DNA of 36,962 nucleotides, taken from NCBI GenBank assembly GCA_021372435.1, contig JAJFUK010000096.1:1-36962 (forward strand), in the 5' to 3' direction. The translations under genes were made by a program, and so were the position numbers. Below the pieces are notes generated by a model. The model did not search any database and was not told the origin of the DNA. It worked only from the letters and a program-made list of their open reading frames with translations. Numbering within the stretch: the stretch's first letter is position 1; each line of letters begins with the position of its first letter. Below are positions 22,789-31,012 of the stretch, in pieces. Origin of the DNA: Actinomycetes bacterium. Its GTDB lineage: Bacteria > Actinomycetota > Thermoleophilia > RBG-16-64-13.

Positions 22789-22909
22789 GAGGCCGGGCGG
22801 GACCGTCCGTTCCGTTCCGTACGGGCCCTGGGCCCGGCACCTCACGCAGCGCATCCGGCCGGCCTTCTCGGGACCGCTTCAAGTTCGCTGTTGGCAGAAG
22901 GCAATCATC

Positions 22910-23992
22910 ATGAGCGAGATGGACCGCAGGACCTTCCTCCTCTCGACCGGCCGGTGGCTCCTGGTCGCCGGTCTGGCGCCGGCGGTCTCCGGTTGCGGCC
23001 GGGCTTTGCGTTGGTCGGAGTCGCAGGGTCGGACCGCCCCCGTCGACGAGACGGCTTCCACACTCACGACCGGTCCGACCACCACCACCGGTCCGCTCAC
23101 TACCGCCGGACCGGCCACGACCGCGGGCCTGAGTACCACGACGAGCACGGCGGCGCCTGAAGCGACTACCACGACTATCGGCGCGGCGCCCCCCGACCTG
23201 GCCGTCATCCGCGGAGAATCTCCCGAGCTCAACGTGGAGGCCGCAGTGGCCAAGCTGGGGGGCATGGAGCGGTTCGTCAAACAGGGGGCCAGGGTCGTGG
23301 TCAAACCCAATGTCCTCACCGGCCGTCCACCGGAGTACGCCACCACCACCAATCCCCTCGTCATGTCGGCCATCATCAGGATGTGTCTGGGCGCCGGCGC
23401 AGCCGAGGTGACGGTGTTCGACTACTCCATGGCCAGCGCGTGCGGCGCCTTCAAAGAAGCGGGGTTGACCCAGGCGGTCGAGGAGGCGGGCGGTACTCTG
23501 AAGTACCTCAGCAGCCGCGACTTCGAGCGGGTGGAGATCCCCGAGGGCAAGGCCATCACGTCGTGGCCGCTGGTCACCGCCGCTTTGGAGGCCGACGTCC
23601 TGATAAACGTCCCCATCGCCAAGACCCACGGCACGGCCGGGCTGACCATGGCCATGAAGAACCTCATGGGGATCATGGGTGACCCGAGGGGCCAGATCCA
23701 CCACGACTACGCCCGCAAGATCACCGACATCAACACGGTCGTGAAGCCCCACTTGGTGATCCTCGACTGCTACCGCGTGCTGATGCGTAACGGCCCCACC
23801 GGTGGCGATCTCGCCGACATCGCGATGCCCAAGACCGTCGTGGCCGGGACCAGCCAGGTGGCCGTCGACGCCTACGGCACTACCGTCATGGGATGGCGGC
23901 CCACCGATCTTCCGAGCCTGGTCGAAGCCAACGTCCGCGGCCTGGGCGAGATCGATCTCTCCAAGTACGAGATCTTCGAGGGGACGGCCTGA
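22910..23992 (+). CDS. Tat-exported DUF362 protein
   Basis: The protein has 360 residues, starting at ATG 22910 (MSEMDRRTFLLSTGRWLLVAGLAPAVSGCG). This is a twin-arginine signal with Arg6-Arg7 and a lipobox-like VSGC (Cys29). A Thr/Pro/Ala-rich linker follows (about 46-90). The DUF362 domain comes next: GARVVVKPNVLTG, ADVLINVPIAKTHGTAGLTMAMKNLMGIMGD, and HLVILDCYRVLMRNGPTGGD, ending in DLPSLVEANVRGLGEID. The domain's biochemical role is not known to me; it commonly sits next to ferredoxin genes. Its TGA overlaps the ATG of the polyferredoxin by one base, so the two are co-translated. Confidence 0.88.
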   Translation: MSEMDRRTFLLSTGRWLLVAGLAPAVSGCGRALRWSESQGRTAPVDETASTLTTGPTTTTGPLTTAGPATTAGLSTTTSTAAPEATTTTIGAAPPDLAVIRGESPELNVEAAVAKLGGMERFVKQGARVVVKPNVLTGRPPEYATTTNPLVMSAIIRMCLGAGAAEVTVFDYSMASACGAFKEAGLTQAVEEAGGTLKYLSSRDFERVEIPEGKAITSWPLVTAALEADVLINVPIAKTHGTAGLTMAMKNLMGIMGDPRGQIHHDYARKITDINTVVKPHLVILDCYRVLMRNGPTGGDLADIAMPKTVVAGTSQVAVDAYGTTVMGWRPTDLPSLVEANVRGLGEIDLSKYEIFEGTA

Positions 23993-25704
23993 TGACCGGC
24001 TCGAAGCCGCCACGTGGGTGCGCGCCCGTCCCCGCCTCCGCCCCCGAGGCGGCGGGGTCCGCCGAAGACCCGACCGCGTCTCCGTCCGGCGCCGCCGGTT
24101 CCCGGTCTATGTCGAGGGGACGCGCCGCGGGACGGCGGACACGCACAGGGCGGAGAGGCCTACACCGTTATAGGCGCGTCTTCCAGGTCTTCTTCCTGCT
24201 GCTGTTCTTGGTTCTTCTCACGTTGACCTTCTGGCCGCTCGGGAGCATATGGATGAGCGGTTTCCTACTGGCCGATCCGTTGCTGGCGGTCAACTCCGTG
24301 GCCGGTGGGGTGTTCCGGTGGGAGTTCCTACTCGCGGTCCCGGTGCTGCTCAGCCCCCTGTTCTTCGGCCGGGCCTTCTGCGGTTACGTATGTCCCTTGG
24401 GTTTCCTCATCGAACTGCTCGGACCGCGGCGCGAGCGCCACCCGGGGCCGCGAGCGCGCGGGTTCCTGCGCCAGGTGCCTCTGTTCGGCCTGCTGGTCGT
24501 ACTGATGCTGATCCTGTTCGGCAGCGCGGTCTTCCTGGTGTTCGACCCGCTCTCCCTCCTCACCCGTTCGGCCTCCACCTTGGTCTACCCCGCCGTCGAC
24601 CGGGGTCTGCGCCTTGCCGGTGATGTGCTCTACCAGACCGGGGTACCGGCGGTGCAGAGCGGCGTCGACAAAGTCACCGGCATCCTGACCGGTCGCCTCG
24701 TCTTCACCGATGGTCTCATCTACAGGCTTCAACTGGTCATGCTCATCATGTTCGCCGGTGTCCTTGCCATCTCGTGGATCGAACGCCGGCTGTGGTGCCG
24801 GCATCTCTGTCCGCTGGGCGCTCTTCTCGGCCTGGTGGGCCGGACGGCCGTCTACGGAAGGGTGGTCGACGACCAGGTGTGCTCCATGTGCGGGGTCTGC
24901 GCCGCCGTCTGCCCCATGGACGCGGTGCGCGACGATGGACCGTCGACCGATTGCTCCCGGTGCCAGCTCGGTCTGGAGTGCGCCGACAACTGCCCCCGCG
25001 GCGCCATACACTGGGGCCGCAGACCCCGCAAGCAACACATGCACGACCCCAGCCGCAGGGCCCTGCTCAAGGCCGGGGGTCTCGCCTTCGTGGGTGGCTT
25101 CTTTCTGTACACAGGGTTGGGCCGGATCCAGCGCAACGTCTATCTCATCCGGCCCCCGGGCGCCCGCGGTGAGCTCGACTTCATGGCCATCTGCGCCCGT
25201 TGCGCGGAGTGTATGAAGGTCTGTCCCACCAATGTGATCCAGCCGGCGGTCTTCGACGCCGGCCTCGAGGGCTTCTTCACTCCCCAGATGGACTACCGGC
25301 GGGCCTACTGCGATTGGAACTGCAACGAGTGCGGCAAGGTCTGTCCGACTCAGGCCATCCGCGAGCTCACCCTCCAAGAGAAGCGCCTCAAGGTCATCGG
25401 CCGCGCCTACATCGACCACGATACCTGCATACCCTGGGCGGAGGGCCGTGAGTGCCTGGTCTGCGAGGAGATGTGCCCCACTCCGCAAAAGGCCATCGTC
25501 TTCACCGCCGGGGGAAGCGGCCAGAGGAACGCCGGTAGCCACGGCGCCGGGCAGAGCTCAGGGCAAGATGGGAGCCCCAAACTGCCCCACGTGATCCCCG
25601 AACGGTGCATCGGCTGCGGCATCTGCCAGTATGTCTGCCCGGTTGCCAATGAGGCAGCCATCCGAGTCCGCTCGACCGTGCCGATCGGCTTTCTGTCGCG
25701 ATAG
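23992..25704 (+). CDS. Membrane polyferredoxin, NapH-NapG (MauM)-like fusion
   Basis: The protein has 570 residues, ATG 23992 overlapping the previous stop. It has a polar N-terminus (1-60) and membrane segments at about 64-82, 109-128, 163-186 and 245-263, with the two NapH/NosR-type motifs CGYVCPLG (130-137) and CRHLCPLG (269-276). Cytoplasmic-type clusters follow (C297/300/303/307 and C321/324/330/334). SRRALLKAGGLAFVGGFFLYTGLG (354-377) is an internal Tat-like signal. NapG-like ferredoxin motifs complete it: C401/404/407/411, CDWNCNECGKVCP, CLVCEEMCP and CIGCGICQYVCP. A Gly/Ser-rich stretch (506-530) splits the last two. It likely moves electrons across the membrane to the DUF362 protein or another exported partner. 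Confidence 0.88.
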   Translation: MTGSKPPRGCAPVPASAPEAAGSAEDPTASPSGAAGSRSMSRGRAAGRRTRTGRRGLHRYRRVFQVFFLLLFLVLLTLTFWPLGSIWMSGFLLADPLLAVNSVAGGVFRWEFLLAVPVLLSPLFFGRAFCGYVCPLGFLIELLGPRRERHPGPRARGFLRQVPLFGLLVVLMLILFGSAVFLVFDPLSLLTRSASTLVYPAVDRGLRLAGDVLYQTGVPAVQSGVDKVTGILTGRLVFTDGLIYRLQLVMLIMFAGVLAISWIERRLWCRHLCPLGALLGLVGRTAVYGRVVDDQVCSMCGVCAAVCPMDAVRDDGPSTDCSRCQLGLECADNCPRGAIHWGRRPRKQHMHDPSRRALLKAGGLAFVGGFFLYTGLGRIQRNVYLIRPPGARGELDFMAICARCAECMKVCPTNVIQPAVFDAGLEGFFTPQMDYRRAYCDWNCNECGKVCPTQAIRELTLQEKRLKVIGRAYIDHDTCIPWAEGRECLVCEEMCPTPQKAIVFTAGGSGQRNAGSHGAGQSSGQDGSPKLPHVIPERCIGCGICQYVCPVANEAAIRVRSTVPIGFLSR

Positions 25705-25842
25705 CGCCGGGGCCTTTGACTGCGCACCTCCACGGTCAGGGCCACGAGCGCGACCGGCTCGCAGGTTGATCATATACCGTCCGAGCCGCGCTGTATTCTT
25801 GGTCGGACAGATACTGCCGCCCGCAAGGAGGCCGCGCGTCAC

Positions 25843-28155
25843 GTGGATGATGCTCCGATAGACACGAGAGATCTCCTTTCCGGATGCGCCGGCGACGCTC
25901 CCGTGGAGGCGATCCTTGCCGGGCTGAACGAGCAGCAGCGGATGGCGGTGCTTCACAGCGAGGGCCCGCTGCTGGTGGTGGCGGGCGCCGGGACGGGCAA
26001 GACGGCTACCCTTGCGCACCGCGTGGCCTACAAGATCGCTACCGGCACCGACCCGGGACACATCCTTCTGCTCACCTTCACCCGCCGGGCCGCCGCCGAG
26101 ATGCTCCGGCGCGTCGACGGCATCTTGCGCCGACTGGAGGCCGAGACGCGCCGAGCGGGCGTGTCGGAGCCGGCGATGATCTCACCCGCCGGCCCGGCGG
26201 CCCTACCCGCCACCGCCCTTCCGGCCGGTGGGCGTCCGTCCGCTTCCGCCAAGGTCTGGGGAGGAACGTTCCATGCCATCGCCACCCGTCTGTTGCGGCT
26301 CCATGGGCGGACCATCGGCCTCGACCCGTCGTTCACCATCCTCGACCGCAGCGATGCCGAGGACCTCATGGGCGTGCTCCGTACCGAGCTGGGCCTCTCC
26401 AAGAACGACCGCCGGTTCCCGCTCAAAGGCACCTGCATGGACATCTACAGCCGTTGCGTGAACGCGCGCGAATCGGTGGAGGAGATGGTCGAGACCCACT
26501 TTCCCTGGTGCAAGAACGAGGTCGAAGATCTCCGTCGCCTCTTTGCCGCGTACGTAGATCACAAGGGTGAACACGGGGTCCTCGACTATGACGACCTGTT
26601 GCTCTTCTGGCACGGCCTGCTGACCGACCCGCGCGCCGCCCGCTCCATCCGGAGCCGCTTCGATCACGTCCTGGTCGATGAATACCAGGATACGAACCGC
26701 CTGCAGGCCGAGATCCTGCAGATGCTCTGCCCGGGCGGCACCGGCCTGACGGCCGTCGGCGATGACGCCCAGGCCATATACTCCTTCCGCGCCGCCACCG
26801 TGCGCAACATCCTCGACTTCCCCCAGCAGTTCCCCGGTACCCGGATCGTCACCCTCGAACAGAACTACCGGAGCACCCAGCCCATCCTCGACGCCACCAA
26901 CGAGGTGATCGCCGAAGCCGCCGAGCGACACGCGAAGGAACTGTGGACCCGGCGGCCGGGAGGCGCCAAGCCCCGGCTGGTCACATGCGAAGACGAGGAC
27001 GAGCAGACCGAGTACGTCATCCGGCAGGTCCTCGAGTACCGGGAGCAGGGCTTGGCCCTGCGGCGCCAAGCCGTGCTCTTCCGGGCGTCCCACCATAGCC
27101 TGGCGCTGGAGTTGGAGCTCGCCCGGCGCAACATCCCCTTCCGCAAATATGGGGGGCTACGCTTCGTGGAGACCGCCCATGTCAAGGATTTGCTCGCCTT
27201 CCTGCGCCTCGCCGAGAATCCCCGGGACCTGATGGCCGGCACCAGGGTGTTGATGCTCCTTCCCGGGGTGGGGCCCAAGAAGGCCCGGGCCCTGATGGAA
27301 CGCCTGGGAGCGGCCGGCGCCTCAGGAGCCGCCGGCGGTTGGGGAGCGGCCGCCGGCATCTCGGGAGCGGCTGCTGCTTCGGGGCCGACCGGCATCTCGG
27401 GAGCCGCCGGCGGTTCGCCGCCCGCGGGTTTCGCCGCCTGGGCGGCCTGTCCGGCGCCTTCGGCCGCGTCGGCCGGCGCATGGGACGGACTGGTTTCGCT
27501 CATGACCGGCATCGGGAGTCGCGAGCCGGGCCATCTCGCCTCCCAGATCAGACGTATCAGGCTTTTTTACGCCCCCCTCCTGGAACGCCTCTACGACAAC
27601 GCCCGGGCCCGTCTCATGGACTTGGAACAGTTGGAGTGGCTCGCATCCCGTTTCCCCGATCGCGCCCGCTTTCTCGCAGAGATCGCCCTCGACCCGCCCT
27701 CCTATGCCGAGGATCTCGCCGGCCCGCCCGTGCTCGACGAGGACTTCCTCATCCTGTCCACCATGCACTCCGCCAAAGGCCTCGAATGGGACGCTGTGTT
27801 CGTCATCCACGCCTCCGACGGCAATATCCCCTCCGACATGGCCACCGGCAGGCTGGAGGAGACCGAGGAGGAGCGCCGTTTGTTCTACGTGGCCCTCACC
27901 CGTGCGAAGGACTGGCTGCACGTCTGCTATCCCCTGCGCTACTACACGCCCATGCGCGGTTACAGCGACGTGCACGGCTACGCCCAGCTCAGCCGGTTCT
28001 TGAGCGAGAGAGTGCGCCACCGGCTCGAACCCGTCTTGGCGTCGGAATCGATCGGTCCCGGCGACCGGCTCCGTGCGGAGGAGAGCGGCCTGGCGCCGTC
28101 AGATGCGGCGGTGACCACCGACGACATCCGCCGTCGGTTGAAGGAGTTCTTCTAG
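25843..28155 (+). CDS. UvrD/PcrA/Rep-type superfamily 1 DNA helicase
   Basis: The protein has 770 residues, GTG start at 25843 with AAGGAGG upstream. Helicase motifs in order: LNEQQRMAV (Q motif), GAGTGKT (Walker A, 48-54), DEYQD (motif II, 279-283), VGDDAQAIYSFRAA (III), LEQNYRS (IV), STMHSAKGLEWDAVFV (V), and EERRLFYVALTRAKDWLHV (VI). This is an ATP-driven 3'-5' helicase of DNA repair or replication restart. Residues about 488-549 are an Ala/Gly/Ser/Pro-rich insertion made of repeats, placed just after the helix-hairpin-helix-like GVGPKKARALMERLG. The usual C-terminal Tudor-like extension of PcrA is short or missing. tatA follows 61 bases later. Confidence 0.92.
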   Translation: MDDAPIDTRDLLSGCAGDAPVEAILAGLNEQQRMAVLHSEGPLLVVAGAGTGKTATLAHRVAYKIATGTDPGHILLLTFTRRAAAEMLRRVDGILRRLEAETRRAGVSEPAMISPAGPAALPATALPAGGRPSASAKVWGGTFHAIATRLLRLHGRTIGLDPSFTILDRSDAEDLMGVLRTELGLSKNDRRFPLKGTCMDIYSRCVNARESVEEMVETHFPWCKNEVEDLRRLFAAYVDHKGEHGVLDYDDLLLFWHGLLTDPRAARSIRSRFDHVLVDEYQDTNRLQAEILQMLCPGGTGLTAVGDDAQAIYSFRAATVRNILDFPQQFPGTRIVTLEQNYRSTQPILDATNEVIAEAAERHAKELWTRRPGGAKPRLVTCEDEDEQTEYVIRQVLEYREQGLALRRQAVLFRASHHSLALELELARRNIPFRKYGGLRFVETAHVKDLLAFLRLAENPRDLMAGTRVLMLLPGVGPKKARALMERLGAAGASGAAGGWGAAAGISGAAAASGPTGISGAAGGSPPAGFAAWAACPAPSAASAGAWDGLVSLMTGIGSREPGHLASQIRRIRLFYAPLLERLYDNARARLMDLEQLEWLASRFPDRARFLAEIALDPPSYAEDLAGPPVLDEDFLILSTMHSAKGLEWDAVFVIHASDGNIPSDMATGRLEETEEERRLFYVALTRAKDWLHVCYPLRYYTPMRGYSDVHGYAQLSRFLSERVRHRLEPVLASESIGPGDRLRAEESGLAPSDAAVTTDDIRRRLKEFF
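27325..27415. repeat. In-frame direct repeats inside the helicase insertion
   Basis: CCGGCATCTCGGGAGC occurs exactly at 27353-27368 and 27389-27404, 36 bases (12 codons) apart. GGAGCCGCCGGCGGTT occurs exactly at 27325-27340 and 27400-27415, 75 bases (25 codons) apart. Both spacings keep the frame. They encode the GISGAA and GAAGG stretches. Duplication by slippage is the simplest cause. Confidence 0.85.
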
Positions 28156-28216
28156 GACCCACCGTGCGATAATATGCGGTCCCACTATGGGAAGTGCGTA
28201 GGAGGAGAGTGCTCCG

Positions 28217-28498
28217 ATGCCGAACATCGGCTTTTGGGAGATCGCGATCGTCGTCGTCATAGCCCTGCTCGTCTTCGGCCCCAAGAAGCTGCCCGAGCTG
28301 GGCTCGTCGATAGGGCGGTCGATCAACGGCTTCAGGCGGAGCCTGCGGGAGACCGAAGAAGAGGTCCAGACGGTCGTACGGCAGGACGCTGCCACCGGCA
28401 AAGAGGCCCCAGCCCCGGCCGTCACCACCGCGGCAACCACTGAAGTCGCGAGTGAGGCCGGCGCCGGCATGAAGGCCGAGCACACCGACAAGAGCTGA
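28217..28498 (+). CDS. tatA: Twin-arginine translocase subunit TatA
   Basis: The protein has 93 residues. The single N-terminal membrane segment and hinge are classic (IGFWEIAIVVVIALLVFGPKKLPELGSSIGRSINGFRRSLRE). An acidic/Ala-rich tail follows. TatA forms the pore that exports folded proteins with RR signals. Two proteins in this window carry such signals: the DUF362 protein (start 22910) and the internal one in the polyferredoxin. GTAGGAGGAGAG precedes the ATG. A GATAAT -10-like box lies at 28168-28173, so it may have its own promoter as well as helicase read-through. I see no gene in 28499-28693. Confidence 0.93.
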   Translation: MPNIGFWEIAIVVVIALLVFGPKKLPELGSSIGRSINGFRRSLRETEEEVQTVVRQDAATGKEAPAPAVTTAATTEVASEAGAGMKAEHTDKS

Positions 28499-28693
28499 CC
28501 AGGCTCTCTCAGGCCGCTACAGGCGGGCAGGCCACTGAAGAACGACGTCCCCCGCCGCCCATCTCCCCGCCATGCGGGCGCCCCGCAGTCCGTCCTCGCG
28601 CGGCGGCACGGCGTGTTGCCGCACCCGCAGCCGGCCGGAGTCCACGCGCTCTGCTGAAAAGATCCGTGTCCGGGGGACGGCCGCGCCGGTCGT

Positions 28694-29842
28694 TTAGCTA
28701 CCTTTGACCTGCTCGTAGGCCCAGTCGAGCCACGGGAACAGCGCCTCGAGGTCCGACCGCTCCACCGTAGCTCCACCCCAGACGCGGATGCCGGGAGGAG
28801 CTTCGCGATAGGGAGCGATGTCGTAGGCCACGCCTTCGGTCTCGAGCAGCGAAGCGATCCTCTTCGCCGCCTGGGCCCGCTCCTCGGCCGGCAACCCTGT
28901 GAACCAAGGGTCGACGATCTTGAGACAGATCGAGGTGCAGGAGCGGGTGGCCGGCTCCTCGGCCAGGAAGTCCACCCAGGCCGTTCGCTCCACCCACTCC
29001 GTGACCGCGGCCAAGTTGGCCTCGCTCCGACGCACCAGCTCCGGCAGGCCACCGATCGCCTCCGCCCACTTGAGGCCGTCCAGCGCGTCCTCGACCACGA
29101 GCATCGAGGGAGTGTTGATGGTGTCGGCCTTGAAGATCGCCTCCTGGAACCTGCCCCCCTTGGTCATGCGGAAGATCTTGGGGAGCGGCCAGGCGGGCTG
29201 ATGGCTCTCCAGACGTTCCACCGCCCGGGGGCTGAGGATGAGCACCCCGTGCTGCGCTTCTCCGCCAAGGACCTTCTGCCAGGAGTAGGTCACTACATCG
29301 AGCTTGGCGATGGGGACGTCCATGGCGAAGACGGCCGAAGTGGCGTCGCATATGGCCAGACCCCGGCGGTCATCGGCGATCCAGCGGGCGTTCGGGACGC
29401 GCACCCCTGAGGTGGTGCCGTTCCAGGTGAAGACCACGTCCCGGTCCCAGTCCACCTGGCCCAGGTCGGGGATGCGTCCGTATTCCGCGGAGAACACCCT
29501 CACGTCGGGGAGCTTCAGCTGCTTGGTGATGTCGGTCACCCAGCCCTGGCCGAAGCTCTCCCAGGCCAGAGCATCCACCCCGCGGGGGCCCAGCAACGAC
29601 CACATGGCCATCTCCATGGCCCCCGTGTCCGAAGCCGGCACGATGCCAAGATGATAGTCGGCCGGCACTCCCAGCAAAGCCCGAGACCGGTCGATCACCT
29701 CCTGGATGCGGGCCCGCCCGCTCTTGGAGCGATGCGACCGTCCCACCAAGGCGTCTTCCAGAGCCGCCGGGCTCCATCCTGGCCGCTTGGCGCAGGGGCC
29801 CGAGGAAAAGCATCGGTTCTTGGGTCTGAGCTCAGGCTTCAT
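28694..29842 (-). CDS. serC: Phosphoserine aminotransferase
   Basis: I chose ATG 29842 ([21 protein letters not shown]), with GGAAGGA upstream; a GTG at 29866 would add eight residues without a ribosome site. The protein has 382 residues. It is a class V PLP enzyme with [37 protein letters not shown], and the PLP lysine in [27 protein letters not shown]. This matches the subtype of SerC annotated in alphaproteobacteria and some actinobacteria and archaea. It converts 3-phosphohydroxypyruvate and glutamate to phosphoserine in serine synthesis, and may also act in pyridoxine synthesis. Confidence 0.9.
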   Translation of the reverse strand: MKPELRPKNRCFSSGPCAKRPGWSPAALEDALVGRSHRSKSGRARIQEVIDRSRALLGVPADYHLGIVPASDTGAMEMAMWSLLGPRGVDALAWESFGQGWVTDITKQLKLPDVRVFSAEYGRIPDLGQVDWDRDVVFTWNGTTSGVRVPNARWIADDRRGLAICDATSAVFAMDVPIAKLDVVTYSWQKVLGGEAQHGVLILSPRAVERLESHQPAWPLPKIFRMTKGGRFQEAIFKADTINTPSMLVVEDALDGLKWAEAIGGLPELVRRSEANLAAVTEWVERTAWVDFLAEEPATRSCTSICLKIVDPWFTGLPAEERAQAAKRIASLLETEGVAYDIAPYREAPPGIRVWGGATVERSDLEALFPWLDWAYEQVKGS

Positions 29843-30046
29843 CGAGGCGTCCTTCCGGTCACTCACCAGGCCACGGATTCTACCAGCTCGACCCCGGACC
29901 TCTCTACCCTCCGCCCGGCGGCGCCGGACGCCCTCCGTCGAAGCCGCGACCCGAACACGAGGCCGCGCGCCGCCGCGCCGCGTCGGGGGACGGCCGGCCC
30001 CCCGATGCGGCGCGGCGTCCGACCCGTGCGGAGCCGATGAGCCGCC

Positions 30047-30256
30047 TCAATCGACGGCGATTATCACATTGCTGGCTTTGATGACGGCGTAGGCTTCGGA
30101 ACCCGGCTCGAGCTTAAGATCCTCGGCCGAACGCTTCGTGATGATCGAGACCAGCTGGGCGCCTCCCGGCAGTTCCAGCACTACCTCGGAGTTGACCGCT
30201 CCGTGGGTCACCGACTTGACGGTGCCTTTGAGAACGTTACGGGCGCTGAGCTTCAT
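30047..30256 (-). CDS. mop: Molybdopterin/molybdate-binding protein Mop
   Basis: The protein has 69 residues, ATG at 30256 with AGGAGG upstream; a longer frame to 30340 is not needed. The sequence MKLSARNVLKGTVKSVTHGAVNSEVVLELPGG...LVSIITKRSAEDLKLEPGSEAYAVIKASNVIIAVD is a single TOBE/Mop domain of the usual length (about 68). Mop proteins bind molybdate or tungstate as oligomers and store it. This fits the molybdopterin enzyme encoded at 13920. I see no gene in 29843-30046. Confidence 0.93.
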   Translation of the reverse strand: MKLSARNVLKGTVKSVTHGAVNSEVVLELPGGAQLVSIITKRSAEDLKLEPGSEAYAVIKASNVIIAVD

Positions 30257-30426
30257 GGTCGCCTCCTTGTGAGCAAGGCTTGGTCCACCATGCTCGTATG
30301 AGCATCGCAGCTTCTGATACCCGGCAGGACGCGTCGTCATGCGCGGCCGGCGCCGGGGTGCTGCCAGGCGGATGCCGCCGCATGGGCGCCTGCCCGGCTC
30401 CTGCCAAGCGGCGCGACCCGCGCGAA

Positions 30427-30455
30427 GTGACGGTGCACACCGCCTCTGCTAGAAT
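30427..30455 (+). promoter_or_regulatory. Promoter of the tRNA pair
   Basis: GTGACG (30427-30432) lies 17 bases before TAGAAT (30450-30455), about 38 bases upstream of tRNA-Ser. The hairpin GGCGGCG/CGCCGCC (30469-30488) lies between promoter and tRNA and may help processing of the 5' leader. Confidence 0.6.
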
Positions 30456-30492
30456 GTCCCCTCGCTGAGGCGGCGGGGCTTCGCCGCCGAAG

Positions 30493-30586
30493 GGAGAAGT
30501 GGCCGAGAGGCTGAAGGCGCTCGCCTGCTAAGCGAGTGTAGGAGTGAATGCTCCTATCGAGGGTTCGAATCCCTCCTTCTCCGCCA
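30493..30586 (+). tRNA. tRNA-Ser (GCT)
   Basis: The acceptor arms GGAGAAG (30493-30499) and CTTCTCC (30576-30582) pair perfectly, followed by G and an encoded CCA (30584-30586). The anticodon stem CTCGC/GCGAG encloses CTGCTAA with anticodon GCT at 30527-30529. The long variable arm (AGGAG...CTCCT) and T arm GAGGGTTCGAATCCCTC are typical of serine tRNA. It reads AGC/AGU codons. Confidence 0.97.
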
Positions 30587-30590
30587 ACGT

Positions 30591-30664
30591 GCGCCTGTAG
30601 CTCAGTTGGATAGAGCGTTGGTCTACGAAACCAAAGGCCGGAGGTTCGAATCCTCTCAGGCGCA
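30591..30664 (+). tRNA. tRNA-Arg (ACG)
   Basis: The acceptor arms GCGCCTG (30591-30597) and CAGGCGC (30657-30663) pair perfectly, with discriminator A. The anticodon stem TTGGT/ACCAA encloses CTACGAA with anticodon ACG at 30625-30627, normally edited to ICG to read CGN codons. The CCA end is not encoded: the next bases are CCT. It lies four bases after tRNA-Ser and is surely cotranscribed. Confidence 0.97.
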
Positions 30665-30668
30665 CCTC

Positions 30669-30697
30669 AGAAGCCCGCGCACAGGCGGGTTCTTCTC
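30669..30697 (+). terminator. Terminator after the tRNA pair
   Basis: CCCGC (30674-30678) pairs with GCGGG (30685-30689), extended by AGAA/TTCT on the outside. A T-rich run (TTCTTCTCCTT) follows. The position directly after tRNA-Arg and the shape fit an intrinsic terminator. Confidence 0.75.
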
Positions 30698-30799
30698 CTT
30701 GCCAAGGAGCGCCCGACGATTAGCCGGAAGCACCGCCGGGACCTGCGACCGGCCGCCCACGATCCGCTCTCAAGAAGTTTCCTGATTTCTCAGTTTGAA

Positions 30800-30856
30800 A
30801 ACTGGTTCGACACACGGTTGAACCTGTTGACATGAGACTCGCCTCTGCTCTAGTGT
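30800..30856 (+). promoter_or_regulatory. Promoter and candidate operator of the M6 protease gene
   Basis: A perfect -35 TTGACA (30827-30832) is followed after 18 bases by TAGTGT (30851-30856). The inverted repeat AACTGGTTC (30800-30808) and GAACCTGTT (30820-30828) matches at 8 of 9 positions and has its half-sites 20 bases apart, two helical turns. Its right half overlaps the -35 box, so a dimeric repressor bound there would block polymerase. No cognate regulator is visible in the window. Confidence 0.6.
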
Positions 30857-30904
30857 GTGCCATAGGCCGAATATGCAGTGATTCCATGCATTTCGGCGGG
30901 AGTT

Positions 30905-30962
30905 GGGTCTCCAGACGGTGGGATGTGCGCTTGGCCGCCCGCGGGATGGGCGCGGGAGACCC
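30905..30962 (+). promoter_or_regulatory. Structured 5' leader of the M6 protease mRNA
   Basis: GGGTCTCC (30905-30912) and GGAGACCC (30955-30962) form a perfect 8-bp closing stem around a GC-rich interior that can form further small stems (for example GCCC/GGGC). It lies in the roughly 150-base untranslated leader between promoter and start codon. It does not match a riboswitch class I can recall, so it is only a candidate regulatory RNA. Confidence 0.4.
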
Positions 30963-31012
30963 GGCTCGACGTCGTGAATGGGAGGAGATGCAACACAAGA
31001 GAGGAGGAAGGA

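Noticed and set aside
24328-25542. 404-codon minus-strand frame opposite the polyferredoxin gene
   Set aside because: It has no recognisable motifs, and it is rich in His/Gly/Asp/Glu in the way shadow frames of GC-rich genes are.
30863-31012. Known riboswitch in the M6 protease leader
   Set aside because: I could not match the conserved cores of riboswitch classes I know (including cyclic di-GMP types); only a stem is supported.
30878-31012. Longer N-terminus of the M6 protease from 30878
   Set aside because: The strong ribosome site and signal peptide at 31013 define the start. The upstream frame covers the untranslated leader.
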